A program made the position numbers and the translations under genes. The notes below the pieces were generated by a model. That model worked only from the letters and a program-made list of their open reading frames with translations. It was not told where the DNA came from and did no database searches. DNA of 64,000 bases from Corbicula japonica (lineage: Eukaryota > Mollusca > Bivalvia > Venerida > Cyrenidae), in NCBI GenBank assembly GCA_038501625.1, contig JAZAYU010000019.1, positions 3,928,501-3,992,500 on the forward strand. The letters run 5' to 3'. Below are positions 26,101 through 38,400 of the stretch, piece after piece. How positions within the stretch are numbered: position 1 is the stretch's first letter; each line of letters begins with the position of its first letter.

Positions 26101-27641
26101 ATCAAGTAACTTGACTTCGTTTCCATGCTGATCTTTAATTAAGCATAAGGTCTTTTCTTTGCTTATTGACATTAAATCATTCTAAACCGAATTCAGGATA
26201 TTATTTACTTAAATAATAATTTAAAAAGACAGCTGCTGTAATAAATGTTTGAGAGTAGTAAAAGGTTTAGAACGTTAAGTATGACATAAAACCGATTTTA
26301 ATCACGGGTTGGATTTCTAAAAAGGCTCATGTATGGTTGTTTATTTGGCTTCTATTCATTGCCTGTAATTTTACTATTAATGATAATAGTTTGAAAACTG
26401 AAATCTTAATTAAAATGCATTATTCAAAAATGAAAATTTTCAGATTTATGGCCAAAGATATTTGCAGTGAAGGTAGGAGGGTATACGCCACGTAGACACA
26501 GTACTGTGCCTTTCAAAGATCTCTTTTCATCTATTTAAATATCACGGTAGCATTTTTGCGCAGTGTGGCGGCTGTAAAAATTCACCCCGTACATGCAGTA
26601 CATCAGCGCTGTTATCAAGTACTCCCTTCTGCCGTTGAGCACGATATCTGTATCTGTGTAATTATTGAGTTGCGCTCCACCCAGGGCTAGGAGGCCGTGG
26701 CAATAATATGCTGCCAATCAGACTCAATCAGAGCTTGCAATATTTAGATTATTTGTCGTGTTCGCCGGCTTTCAAATGTCTCTTTTCATCTATTTTAATA
26801 TTTTATTTTCATATTTATTTTTCAGATACAGCAATGTGAGGAGATGTACGAACGTCTTCAGCTGGACAAGAGGCATGATGACGTCACTTTACACCAGAAG
26901 TTACCATTTCCGCTCCTAAGGGGTCACACCATGATCGACCAATCACGTCCTCTCACCTACTCAATGCTTAAATCTGCCAAATCACTCCGGCCATACTCGA
27001 TTCGCTCTGCTCCGGCTTTTATGTTCAAGAAAGAATTAACTTTCGAACAAGAGCCGGGAAACAGCAACGAGACAGCGGAAGATCATGCTAAAAGTGAGAG
27101 CACGGACTATGACTGTGATGAGTTCGGTCGTGGACGTATCAGAACAAAAATGGACCCGGACACATTGTGTGAATATTTAAAACTTCGTGGACTGGGCTTG
27201 CCGTCGGTAGTTCAGTCTACATCCACATATAGACGGGTCACTGAAGCACTTCCACGGGGCATGCGCAGTAGATCGTTACCAAGAAATCCATCGAAGCGTG
27301 AAAAGATTAAAGGTCGAGCTAGACTTGACCAAGAAATGGCGAATATGAAAGCTTTGGCATTCTGCGAGCAACAAACTCCAAAAGTGTTCCGAACTGCTTC
27401 AGCGAACATGAAAAACCGAGACGTTCAATTTATGGAGGACGATTTTAAGCACCATATGCAACGCGACGGATTTGATCTGTTCCAACACGAGGATGAAGAC
27501 GACGATGATGATGCGAGTATCGTCAAAATGCCAATGAAACAAGAGGAGTTATTTCTCCGTATTAACACGTGGGTCGAGGAGGTTGAACACTCGTGCAAGG
27601 CGTACAATACGACTTCACATGTTCCTGCAGTGACAGGTTGA
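23115..27641 (+). CDS. Two-exon gene, protein of unknown function (about 304 residues)
   Basis: Exon 1 is 23115-23213 (33 codons, starts MPAASLRSSGTYFKVQFH), donor GAG|GTTTGT; exon 2 is 26826-27641, acceptor TTTTTCAG, ending TGA. Both junctions are phase 0 and the join reads NFYDEE-IQQCEEMYERLQLDK. An in-frame TGA lies 24 bp before the ATG and A is at -3, supporting the start. The protein is hydrophilic, with no signal peptide or membrane segment. It has basic patches (MRSRSLPRNPSKREKIKGR), an acidic run (EDEDDDDDAS) and a C-terminal segment that may be helical (QEELFLRINTWVEEVEHSC). Length and codon quality argue for a real gene. I recognise no family. AATAAA at 27959-27964 is a plausible poly(A) signal, about 320 bp after the stop. 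Exon 1 is inferred from phase and start context, so it is less certain than exon 2. Confidence 0.72.
23214..26825 (+). other. 3.6-kb intron of the unknown gene
   Basis: Mostly unique AT-rich sequence. It holds a small triplication of ACAGGTGGTCTTTTTT at about 23808-23850 and a hairpin repeat at 24335-24435. A stretch near 26530-26620 resembles one at 20000-20070 (shared GGCGGC, AAAAAGT/AAAAATT and CCCC-TACAT blocks), suggesting another dispersed repeat. Confidence 0.55.
24335..24435. mobile_element. Hairpin (fold-back) repeat, GATTGGCTGAAATGG family
   Basis: CTCAAACATCTGATTGGCTG followed by AAATGGAGAC is repeated in reverse complement as CCATTTCAGCCAATGAGG and TGAGATTTGAG. Related copies lie at 29648-29760 and, cut by the window end, at 63930-64000. 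No coding capacity. Confidence 0.8.
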
Positions 27642-28157
27642 AAACGTTGAAGATGAACGTCGACTGCAGAGTAACGTGAGCGGCATATTAACGTGGATGG
27701 TAGTCTTTATGTGTATTGTTGTGAGAAAATGCACCGAACACAATGATTATCTTATCTACCACAAAGCAGTTTGTGCATTTCGTAAGGCTTACAATACGAA
27801 CTCAAAAATTCCTGTAACATGATGACTGCGTTTGTATCACGAGGGCACAGTCTAAATGCATAGTGATGTGAGCAAATGTACAGAACACAATTATTATTAT
27901 TATTTCATTTGACACCATGCAATTTCTGCATTTATGACTGGTTTAGTTGATAAAAGTTAATAAATACTTTATAATTAAATATGAAATTTATAAGGACCGT
28001 ACAACGTAACTTTATTCCGTAAACTGAACAAAACAAATATAACATTTTGGTAATAACAGGGCAATACTAAGATGTAAAAATTCTCAAATGTTCCGTGTAA
28101 ACAGATAAATTGTTTGTTTGCTAAGTGTCAATATTGCAGTTCATTGCCATAAGTTTT
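27642..28157. other. 3' flank of the unknown gene
   Basis: Contains an imperfect local duplication: GTGTATTGTTGTGAGAAAAT to ACAATGATTAT (27711-27750) resembles 27858-27900. AATAAA at 27959-27964 is the likely poly(A) signal of the upstream gene. Confidence 0.5.
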
Positions 28158-28880
28158 CTACAGCACTCCTTTGTATGCCAAGTGACACTCGTCCATCTGC
28201 AGGCCAAGTGATGTTTGTCCGTAAATCACGTGATACCGGTCAGTAAACAAAGTCAAACCAACAGACAATGGTGCGTAAACCAAATAACACTCGTCTGTCA
28301 ACCGACGGACAATCGTTGACCAAGTGACACTCGCCGATAAACTAACAGACAGTCGTCCGTAAACCAACTGATTAGTGTCTTTAAAACCAAGTTACACTCG
28401 TCCGTATACCAACAGACAGTCGTCCGTAAACCAACAGACAATCGTGCGTAAACCAAGTAACACTCGTCCGTATACCAACGGACAGTCGTCCGTAAACCAA
28501 CAGACAATCGTGTGTAAACCAAGTAACACTCGTCCGTAAACCAAGTGACACTCGTCCGTAAACCAAGTAACACTCGTCCGTTAACCAAGGGACGCTCGTC
28601 CGTTAACCAAGTAACACTCGTCCGTAAACCAAGTGACACTCGTCCGTAAACCTAGTGACACTCGTCCGTGAACCACGTCGATATCAAAGTCTTTATAAAA
28701 CACTTTATCAAGCATTGTAATGTAACAAAAAGACAGAAAATCATAATGAAGTACCAAACCAACTGATACTTGTCTGTAAACCACGTGACACTCGTCTGAT
28801 ACTTAAGTAACACATGTTCGTAAACCCAGTGACACTCGTCCGTACCAAAAGTGACACTCGTCCGTAAACCACGTCAATAT
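28158..28880. repeat. Minisatellite of about 21-22 bp with CACTCGTCCGTAAACCAAGT core
   Basis: About 30 copies of ACTCGTCCGTAAACCAAGTG and variants between the two convergent genes. The array is interrupted at about 28673-28765 by a roughly 90-bp non-repeat segment that recurs at 28868-28958, so array and spacer have been duplicated together. Several minus-strand open frames over it result from the repeat. Confidence 0.93.
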
Positions 28881-28958
28881 CAAAGTCTTCATAAAACACT
28901 TTATCAAGCATTTTTATGTAACAAAAAGACAGAAAATCTTTATAAAGTACCAAACCAA
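28673..28958. repeat. Higher-order duplication of a spacer within the 21-bp array
   Basis: The segment with ATATCAAAGTCTTTATAAAA, CACTTTATCAAGCATT and AACAAAAAGACAGAAAATC occurs at 28678-28742 and again at 28870-28940 with few differences, about 195 bp apart, with repeat units between. Confidence 0.85.
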
Positions 28959-29036
28959 ATTTAATGTATATATATTATGCTTGGTTGTTTTAACAAAATA
29001 AATAACGATCAACGCCACTTAAAGACGCCTTACAAT

Positions 29037-29416
29037 TTATTTTTTACGCTTGTTCGTACTTTGTGTTAAAGGTTTTGTTAAAATTTGATAACGATCGGGT
29101 AAAATTCCATTTCTTTGAAGTTCCATTAACTCAGCGTTTTCCAACACATTCACGCCGCCATTTTGATCACTTCCGGTTAAATGCGATGTGGGCGGAAGTG
29201 AGACATGATTGACATTGTTTGCGAGAATAGGGAGGTCTGCTGTTGCTCTGGAAGGAAGAAGAAGAACAGTGGCTTTCCTTTGGGGTTCTTTGCTGGCTTC
29301 TCGCTGTCTGTTACTGGAAGAAAACGCGGCTGCTGATGTCTGAGACACAACCGGAAGTTTATGAAGAACAACCAGCTGTTTTAGATTACGTTCGGCGTCC
29401 TCGAGTGGTTTAAGGG
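29037..29416 (-). other. Last exon of the oxidase: 126-codon C-terminal tail
   Basis: Starts mid-codon after VVPKG and encodes ALKPLEDAERNLKQLVVLHK, then a Ser/Gln/Arg-rich region and a basic end (NKRKK). No hydrophobic segment long enough for a membrane anchor. AATAAA on the minus strand (29041-29036) overlaps the TAA stop codon, so the 3' untranslated region may be very short. Confidence 0.8.
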
Positions 29417-32400
29417 CTGAAAATTTATATAAACATGGTAAACATTTTAGCAGGATTTGTTGGAATGAAAAACGTAACAAAGCGACTTTTATAAACAATT
29501 ACATGTACATAAAATAGATTATTTCGAGCGTTCAGACAATGACCATAATATAAAAATAAATTAAATTTAGTAATTTTAAATATTTAAATCGATGCCATAT
29601 TAACAAGTATCGAATTTATCAAACTTGATGAATAATCATTTAAATATTTGGAGACCAGTCTCAAATCTTAAAGATCTGATTGTCTGAAATGGAGAACTGT
29701 CTCCATTTCAGCCAATCAGATGATTGAGATTTACGACTTGTCTCCAAACTCAGTTTTATCATCTTGGGCACAACTTGTAAAATTTCATGAATGTTTACCT
29801 CCTTTTGGAACTACGGCAAATTTCGCCTCCATTCCATGGGTCAGGTGATCCATCACGTGACAGTGTATCAACCAAGTGCCCGGATTATCAGTGAGCATAT
29901 CCACAGTTTCGTATGTACCGGGGAACACCTCAACCACATCACCTCGATGCGACTTGGCTGTTCGGTGTATGTACGTCTGTCCGTGGAAGTGAACTGTATG
30001 ATAATCATCCTCAGACCCGAGACCCATGACGTACCACGTGACATGTTCGTCCATCTCCATAACCATGCCGGGTGTGTTCCCGAACACAAACCCGTTGATA
30101 CTATTCATCAGATTGCTCTCTTCGAAAGCCTCATGGGGTGCGAGCTCCTTGATTCTTTGCATATTTTCTCGGATGTACCAGCTTCGGTTCTCATTTATAA
30201 TGTAATAGACCAAGGCGAACTCTCGGTCGTGGTGGTCTAAACGCTTGTTCCTTGGATCAAGCACACCGCGTCGACACGTGACAAGAGGACCCATGAGTCC
30301 TGATGGTGTGTCTCTTATCATGTTTGACCCCGAGTGATACATCCATCCGATACAGTTCGGTTCGTTTGGTCCGGGACCGGCTCGCTGTGGCACAGTCCAT
30401 CTGTACGTAAAAACCTTACCTGGCTGAACCTCGTTGTCCTCATCATAACTCGACTGATCGTTGTACTTCATCCCCTCGTTTCCTTTGTTAGTAAACACCC
30501 CGTGTGGCTTAATGGAGAACGGATGCGACGCTTTGTTTTTGAAGACAACTTCGATGACGTCACCGACTTCTCCCCTGATAAAAGGCCCAAGCAGGCCAAG
30601 GTGGATCTCGCGGTAACCTCGCTTCTTCTCGTGCTCAAATGTGTCGTCAGTAAACTCTCGGTACACGGCCTTCTTGTATTTCGTCCCCAAGTAGCCTCCT
30701 TCAGTTCGAGTATAAAGGTAACCTTTCCTAAATAAACGAAACTCGATACATTTAAATTTATGCATCAATTAATTAAAAGCATGTAAGGTGATCAAAGTTC
30801 CACGATATGGTTATGAAAGAACCCGGAAGTAGATATGGAGGAAGTCTTTCTAGGATTTCTTAAAATTTGCTTGACATTTCAGTATTATTCTCAACAATAT
30901 ATTTTAGTTGACAATATTCAATATTTTCTAGCTTTAGCCCCCCACACACCCCCACCTGCCCCCCAGCGGAGATTATTCAAACAGGTTTTGAATTTTTTGT
31001 CATCCTGCAGTTTTTCCCCTTGGACATGAGTACCGCCTAAAAGTGTCATTTCTTTAAAAATATCACAGTGACAACAAAACAAACAGATGCCATATCTGGT
31101 AAAAACCATTTCAAACTACATCGTCGCAGATCATGCAAAACATTATTCTAATTTTTATCCATACACCGGGCCCATTTACATTCCTCTGCCCCAAGGAAAC
31201 GGCCAAGCTTGTGGAAAAATCCACAAAATGGAAATTACTGAGAATATTCGCACAGTTTGACTGAAATCCCGCCAGTACGTTAGATATCCACAGATTTAGA
31301 AATCCAGACAGAAGACAACAGTCGATTTGCTAAAAATCAGACCAGTCTCAAAACTGACCAATCACAAGCTAGAGTTCTAAAAACCAGTCTCAAAACTGAC
31401 CAATCACAAGCTAGAGTTCTAAAAACCAGTCTCAAAACTGACCAATCACAAGCTAGAGTTCTAAAAACCAGTCTCAAAACTGACCAATCACAAGCTAGAG
31501 TTCTAAAAACCAGTCTCCAATTTAAATTAGATTATTAGATGAAATTCAAACCAGTCTCTATATTTTATTAATTTCATAATTTTTATACACTTCTTTACCG
31601 TTCTATTAGATGATATTGGATAACGATATAACAAAACTTACGCCTTTTCGTCGTCCAGTGGTTTGCCGATAATTTTGTCAATACCGGACGGTGCATAGTC
31701 CCACTCGATCTCCACAGCGGCGATGTAGTACCTGCGGACCGCGCCGGACGGCTTCATGGGCACAACAGGTAGACTCTGCGGGCCTTGGCAGACATTGACA
31801 CTGTACATGGCGCTCATACCCGCCATCAGGTGGTGGTGGGTGTGGCAATACAGTGCCCATTTACCTGCAAACACAAGTGACACCATTTACACTTTTGGGG
31901 TACGTCATAGGAAAATGTGATGTTATAAAATCGAGCAGACGATATTGCATACTTTGTTTAACGTATAAAGAAAATAAGTATATGTAATAAAATTAACTGT
32001 TAGAAATAACGAAATAATAGTTAAATTCAAGTTTTCATCAAATATAGTAATAACTAAATTGTCTTAATACCACCATTAACTGTGACCTGCTACCATTTAA
32101 AGTTACCTTAATTAATCGCATTTGGTGTAAAGCCTTAACTTAAATGTGTTAGAACCTCTCCGGACCGACAATTTGGCGTTAAAATGCTTAAACACAGTTG
32201 ATAATTACGTCTAAAATAGAGAATCAAAGATGATGACGAATAATATTTCCAAAACTGAAATGATTCAACACAAAAAACTATTAAAGGGAATAATATTCAA
32301 TGTAGACGAACCAATTTAAATTAAATAAGAAATTAACGTTCCCCGTGTTAATACTAGCCTAGATTTATTTCTGGTTGCCAAGCAAATTAAATTTCCAAGT

Positions 32401-35400
32401 ATTTTGCTCACCTACGTTGTCTGGATGCATGTAACCGGTGAATCCTAGACCCGGGATAATGATTCTAGCGTCAATTGTCCGTCCGTTCACGGCCATTGAG
32501 TTCCCGTTAATTGCGACCCCATGGAGATCCTTGCTGGCCCCTAATCCTATGAAGTGCCATGACACCCTGTCGCCTAAACACATGTCGATCCCATTCAGCG
32601 TTCCGTAGATGCGACCGTTGATAGCTGCAGAACAGATCACAAGACAATGTTGTAGATATATGCAACTTGAGGTTTAAACAAGTTTGCATGACTTGCAAAA
32701 GTTATATTTAAAACAATCTAACCTATCCGACAAGTGATAAAAAACACAGGGAACATTATTTGATTTTTTTATCTTGCGAATGCATTGAAAAATATGAAAA
32801 GGCCTCGTTTACTTACCGTGTATGTTGAGTTCGTGTTTGAAGGCCTCGTCATTTTATTTCGTATACTCGCCGTATATGAGAAGTCCATGTTACTCACCGT
32901 GTATGAGAAGTCTGTGTTCGAAGACCTCGTCTACTCACTATGTATGAGAAGTCCGTGTTTAAAGGCCTCATCTACTCACCGTTTTTGAGGAGTCCTCGTT
33001 TCAAGTCCGTGTTACTCACTCACCCTATATGTAAAGTCCGTGTTTTAAGGTTCGTCTACTCACCGTGTATGAGAAGTCCGTGTTTGAACGCCTCGTCATT
33101 CTTGTTGAGGAGCGCCTTGTCGGGAGAGAATTCCTTGATACTCTCCTCAAGATACCAGGACAGATTCTCGTCCACGACGTGAAGTAACACGAATATCTCT
33201 TTGTTCACATGCACCTAGTTTAGTACAAATTTATATAAATATCAAGATATAAATTGCTTGTTTGATCGATATTAATTGTTGTAGTGCATGGCTCGTCTGA
33301 CAACGGGGTGCTTTTTTAAATTTTAAATCATCACACACTTAATGAAGTCTATATAGGTGATTATGAAGTTGATATTTCTTTTCTTAAATAACCTGTCTTC
33401 TGTTTTATTCTGTGGTATCACTATATTTCACGGAGGGGGTTTAATTTTTGAGGTTTTTTTTTTTCATAAAATAGAATAAAACAGAACGGAATAGAACGGA
33501 GCGCAACGGAACGGAACAGAACGGAATAGAATAGAATAGAACAGAACAGAACTATTCTTATGGAACTTTGGGGTCATTTGCTTAATGCGGTTAAAGATAC
33601 ACACCTGTTTGCCGTGTTCGTTCAGTGAGCCAGGCTTGCAGACAAGGAGCGGTCCGACTAGCCCCGTGTTTGTATCCTTGCGCAGGTCCACGGCAGAGTG
33701 ATATGTATACGAGAGGCAGTTCGGGTCGTCGGCTGTCGGCGCAGCTGTCCAGGGAACATTGAAATGGTACTTCGTGATCTGGCGTGACTGGGTGATTAAA
33801 CCGTACGGCACATCTACTTAAAGACCGGAATATAAACACATTTGGGATTAGTTATTGAATAAAACTTTACAAGAGCAATAAATGTCATTCTATTTTAGGA
33901 ATACTACTATGCAGGGGCGGATCTAGAGGCGGTTAAGTGGGGTTTCTCGAACACCCTTTATGGAAAGCAATATTAAATTTTCAGTGGGATTTTGGCCAAA
34001 AGATTGAAATTATTATGTAACAATCCACAAACCGCCCCAAACTCACCCCCTTTCTGGAAATCTTACAACCCGCTCTGCTAAGACACCAGACTAAATTCTG
34101 GTAATATTGAACGACCTGCAGTGGTATCATTATATAATTCGAGAGGGCTTAATTTTCACTTATTTCGCACTAGAGAACATAAGCGAAATCAAAACCAATC
34201 AAAATTTTAAAAAGCAATCTTTTATTCCATAACAATTATACATATGCGCGATAAACGCCTTCGCAAAAATGTCAATAGCGAATTATGTTTATGTATATAA
34301 TTATGTATTAATTAATTAATTTTGTTTATTTAAGTTAAGAAAGATAATTTTAATACCACTGTCTTTGGTGTAGTAGACGGAACCCTCCTGTGATTTGTCG
34401 ATCCCCACGCCGTGCGGGAAGAAGGAGTAGGGCCTCGAAGCCTTGTTGAGGAACACTACCTCGACAATATCTCCAACCTCCACCTTGATTGGCGGTCCTA
34501 ACATGTGCAGGTGCTCCTCGTCTAGGGGGCGGGGCTTCATCTGTCTGCGGGTACAAGTTTTAAAAACATATGGTTATAAGCATAATATCACCGACTACGG
34601 ATTTGAGCAGCAGGATTCCACCTATGAAGATAGTTTGCATCTGTCTGAAAACATTGAAGCATACGATCACGACCAAGACATAATTTAGTCCTGACAAAAC
34701 ATATGCATTAATAGTTCTTCTCTATAAGAAATGATTATTGTATATACTGTTCAAAGTTTGCTAAGGACCAAGAACATTTTTGTATATACCTTTTGCTGTT
34801 GCGCTTTGTTACACATATCTTTTGCTGTATCTTTTGTTTCACATATATTTTGCTGTATCTGTTGTTACCTATTTCGTTTGCTGTATCCATTATTATATAT
34901 ATCTTTTGCTGTATCCGATGTAACAGTACACATATTCGTGTCTAAGGCTATGAGAGCTTTACACCAAACATATATTTTACAGGTAAATATATGAGCGTAT
35001 ACCTGAAGGATTCGTCCTCATACTCGACGAACACAGCTTTCTTGTAAGTGTTGCCCAGACTGTCGTGTTGCTCCCCGTGATGCATGTGATGGTGGGAGTT
35101 ACTGAAAATAGTACAAGTGTACAAGTTCTCTACAAGCTCATTTCAACCATCGTTTACAAGCGGAAGAAACACACACGAGCAAAAAGACAAAACCAAAAGG
35201 TCACCGTATGAAGGCAATGTGCACAATATCCGTGCATGATATCCGTGATAATCAATGCCATTATCGAGTAAGTGCACATTATCATTATATAAAGATTTTT
35301 ACTGGATATACACCTATAAACCATGTTATATTTCAACACGATACAGCACCAACTGGTTATATTTCAGTTCTATAATTCATAATTTATCAGTTTTCAATGT

Positions 35401-38400
35401 TTAGCAATTAGTTTACTTTTTATAAAAAGACGAAGTAGTCGAGGGCGACAATATATGAAAATATATTGTGTCTTCTTAGTCGCAAAATAGCGTGTTCTTA
35501 TTAAATTTCGCGGGGATTTAATTTCGCGCACAAGACATAAATTACATTTTCCCGCTGGCATAAATTCACGCATTTGTATTCTCATAAGACTAGATATTCA
35601 ATCGGTTGATTTCGCTTGGGTTTGATTACGCGCACTTCCTTTAGCGCGAAATATGCGAACATTAAACTACGCGAAATATGATTATAATACAGTATTAAAA
35701 AATCTTCATCGCAAAATAGAATGTCTGAATTTTCAACAAAATGTCGTCATGATTTACTCATTAACATTTGAAAAAAAATCTTAGTCACGAATAGTTAATT
35801 GAAGTGTGTTTAATGATTGTTCTAATTGATAGAGATTAGTTTAAACGTTTTTGTTTTATTTTACATCGATTGTGATAGAGATTTTATAGTGAGAACTTAA
35901 CGACTGCACCTGCAGTTGCTAAAAATGAATTTCAGGTTCATTATAGCAACTCCAGGGCTGCTTGTAAGACTGGCATAACTCCCTCTTTTACTTCAATATA
36001 GTTACGACCGTCTTGCGTGCAACTCTCGAACTGTTTATTCAACAGGACCGTAAATGATGTAACTTCAAAAACAGTATGACTTTAAACGTTACTTGTAATT
36101 CAAACTGACGTTGCAGAAGTATGACTCTTTGAACGTTACTTGTAATTCTTTCTGACTTTTGCTTAACGGGTTGTCAGTTTTGTTTTTGTTTTTCATTCAT
36201 ACCAGTTCTGAGGACTTTCGATGTTAATATATTCCCTATATAATCATGACTAAAATTGTATCGCAACATATTTTCGATTTTTTTTTAAATTTTGTTTACT
36301 TATATTTGACAATTTGAAATTTTCAAATAACTATTTGAGCTTCTTATTTGGTGTACCTTGAAAATCCGTGGTCCATTTCTATTTTACCGGAAGTAAAGAG
36401 GTCTTTTCCGCCTGGCATATAATTCCAGTTGACTTCTTCCGCAGCAATAAAGTAGCGCTTTCTCTTGCCGGGTGGGGTATCGGGCAGGGCGTCGGCTGCA
36501 CATTGTTTAACGTTGAAAAAAGCTGTCATACCATCTAGAAAACAAACAACATACGATTAAGTATATGACAAAAAATTACGAATATACATCATTGAAAACG
36601 TTTGTATCAATAATTCTGTAATCTTCCGCAAAAATTCCTTATAATTTTTTTTTAAAGTTTGTGTATGTAGTGCCTGCTTCTTGTAAGTAAAATATTACAA
36701 AATAAACGATGTCCGGAATTGAAAAAAGTATCAAAATAATATACATGTATTGTTATAACCATAACTGCATTCTGCATGTGACTGTATAACCTCCGACTTT
36801 TCTATCAAACTGAAGCCAGTCTCAAAGTTTATAAACTTTTATAAACTGGAAATGGAAACCGGTCTCTGATCACAAGCTTCCCATAGGCCATTTCTGTGAC
36901 TGTTATTATTGTTAATCTTCTAGCTTGAGGATGGACACTGCTTTTCTTCGCAACTTACCATGGAGATGGTCGTTATTTCTGCAGACTAAGAGCCACGTGC
37001 CGACGTTGATTGGTACCACATTGGCTGCCAGGAACGTAGCCGGGTAGATGGGCGCAGCGTCCGTCCTGAAAATGGTTGGAGAATAGTCTTCAATAATGAA
37101 ATAACAAGTGATACATTGTACATGTATTATGTAACTGCCTAGCGTTTGACTCATAAACACAGTTGAAGCTTAAGAAAGACGCGGACCGTTCATTTAACTT
37201 TTTACTCCATCTAAGCGGGTTTTATCGTGCGTGCGACCAGAGTAGATCCAGAGCACCTGGCATATTTATGCTGTATGATCTACATCTACAAGTGTCGCTT
37301 CTTGGTCAGACATAAGCTAATGAATCTAAAAACGAACAGTGTAGATCCTGATAGAGTGACGTTTTTTCTGACCTAGTTTTCTGACCCATTGTAGATCGTC
37401 TCTTTTTTGACATAATCAGGCCAACCGACGACGCGACATTATACAAATCAATTCTGATTATTAGAGTCGCTGTCTAAAGTTGATATATTCATGCCAATTC
37501 ATAAACGCCATCATACTGTATATTTCTCAATAGTTAATTAATAAATATAGCCTATTAATGATTTTAAATTTCTCTATTGTTTAAGAAACAAGAACAAATT
37601 GTTTCAATACTCGATTACCTATGCTTCCGTATGACAAATGTTTGTCCATATATTTGCATAGTGTGTATGCCATTGGAAAGTGCAAACGTGTACATAGCCA
37701 CATCGTCTCCCTCGCACACGTCAAGTCCCGGTAAGTTGCCGTAAACATAGCCGTTAATGTGGTACATCCGGTTACTTTCCTTAAACGCGGTATCTTTGCT
37801 ATGCAGTAGTTGTAGGCATGCGCGTGGATCAAGACATCGCCGGAGGTTGAGGCCAATGTAGTGGCTGTTAGCTTCGTCCGTGACGTCAGTATACAGAACT
37901 ATCTCCTGAGAAACGTCAGTTCGACGTCCATCCGGTGTCAGAGTACCTGCGTTGTCATAATTAATCACAAACACTTTATATCTTTCTGGATGTTTTTGGA
38001 TGTCCGAGAGGTTGCTTATTGAACAAAATTTTAACTAACGTTCATTTTCATGATCGGTTAAAGATAAACTAGGTACATTTCTTTTAATGAGTTCAATGAA
38101 TTAAATTATAATAAACTAAAATAGTTTGTTACAAAATTTATTTAAAATGTATATTTTTATTATATTCTGTCGGTGAATTACAGTGTATTGTGTTGTAAGA
38201 AAAACTTACCAGGTTTGCATGTGAGAAGAATGCCCACTAGGCCAGATTCTATATCAACCATGGAGTCAGTGTGGGAGTGGTAGCCCCAGGGTATGCAGTT
38301 GTCATCATCTTCGGACGGGGCGTAGTTGGCGGTGATGTTCCAGACGTATGTCTGGGTGCCACCTGGCGGTACACCGTCATCAAGCTTGGCGATGCCCTGC

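Noticed and set aside
28158..28953. Minus-strand open frames with repeating VYGRLSVGLRTSVTW motifs, which look like a repetitive secreted protein
   Set aside because: They coincide exactly with the 21-bp minisatellite and shift frame between units and at the spacer duplication.
33464..33607. Extension of oxidase exon 33605-33816 past GKQ into VCIFNRIKQM and beyond
   Set aside because: GKQ is followed by a GTGTGT donor, the extension runs into a pentanucleotide microsatellite, and the spliced product continues the family alignment in exon 33064-33214.
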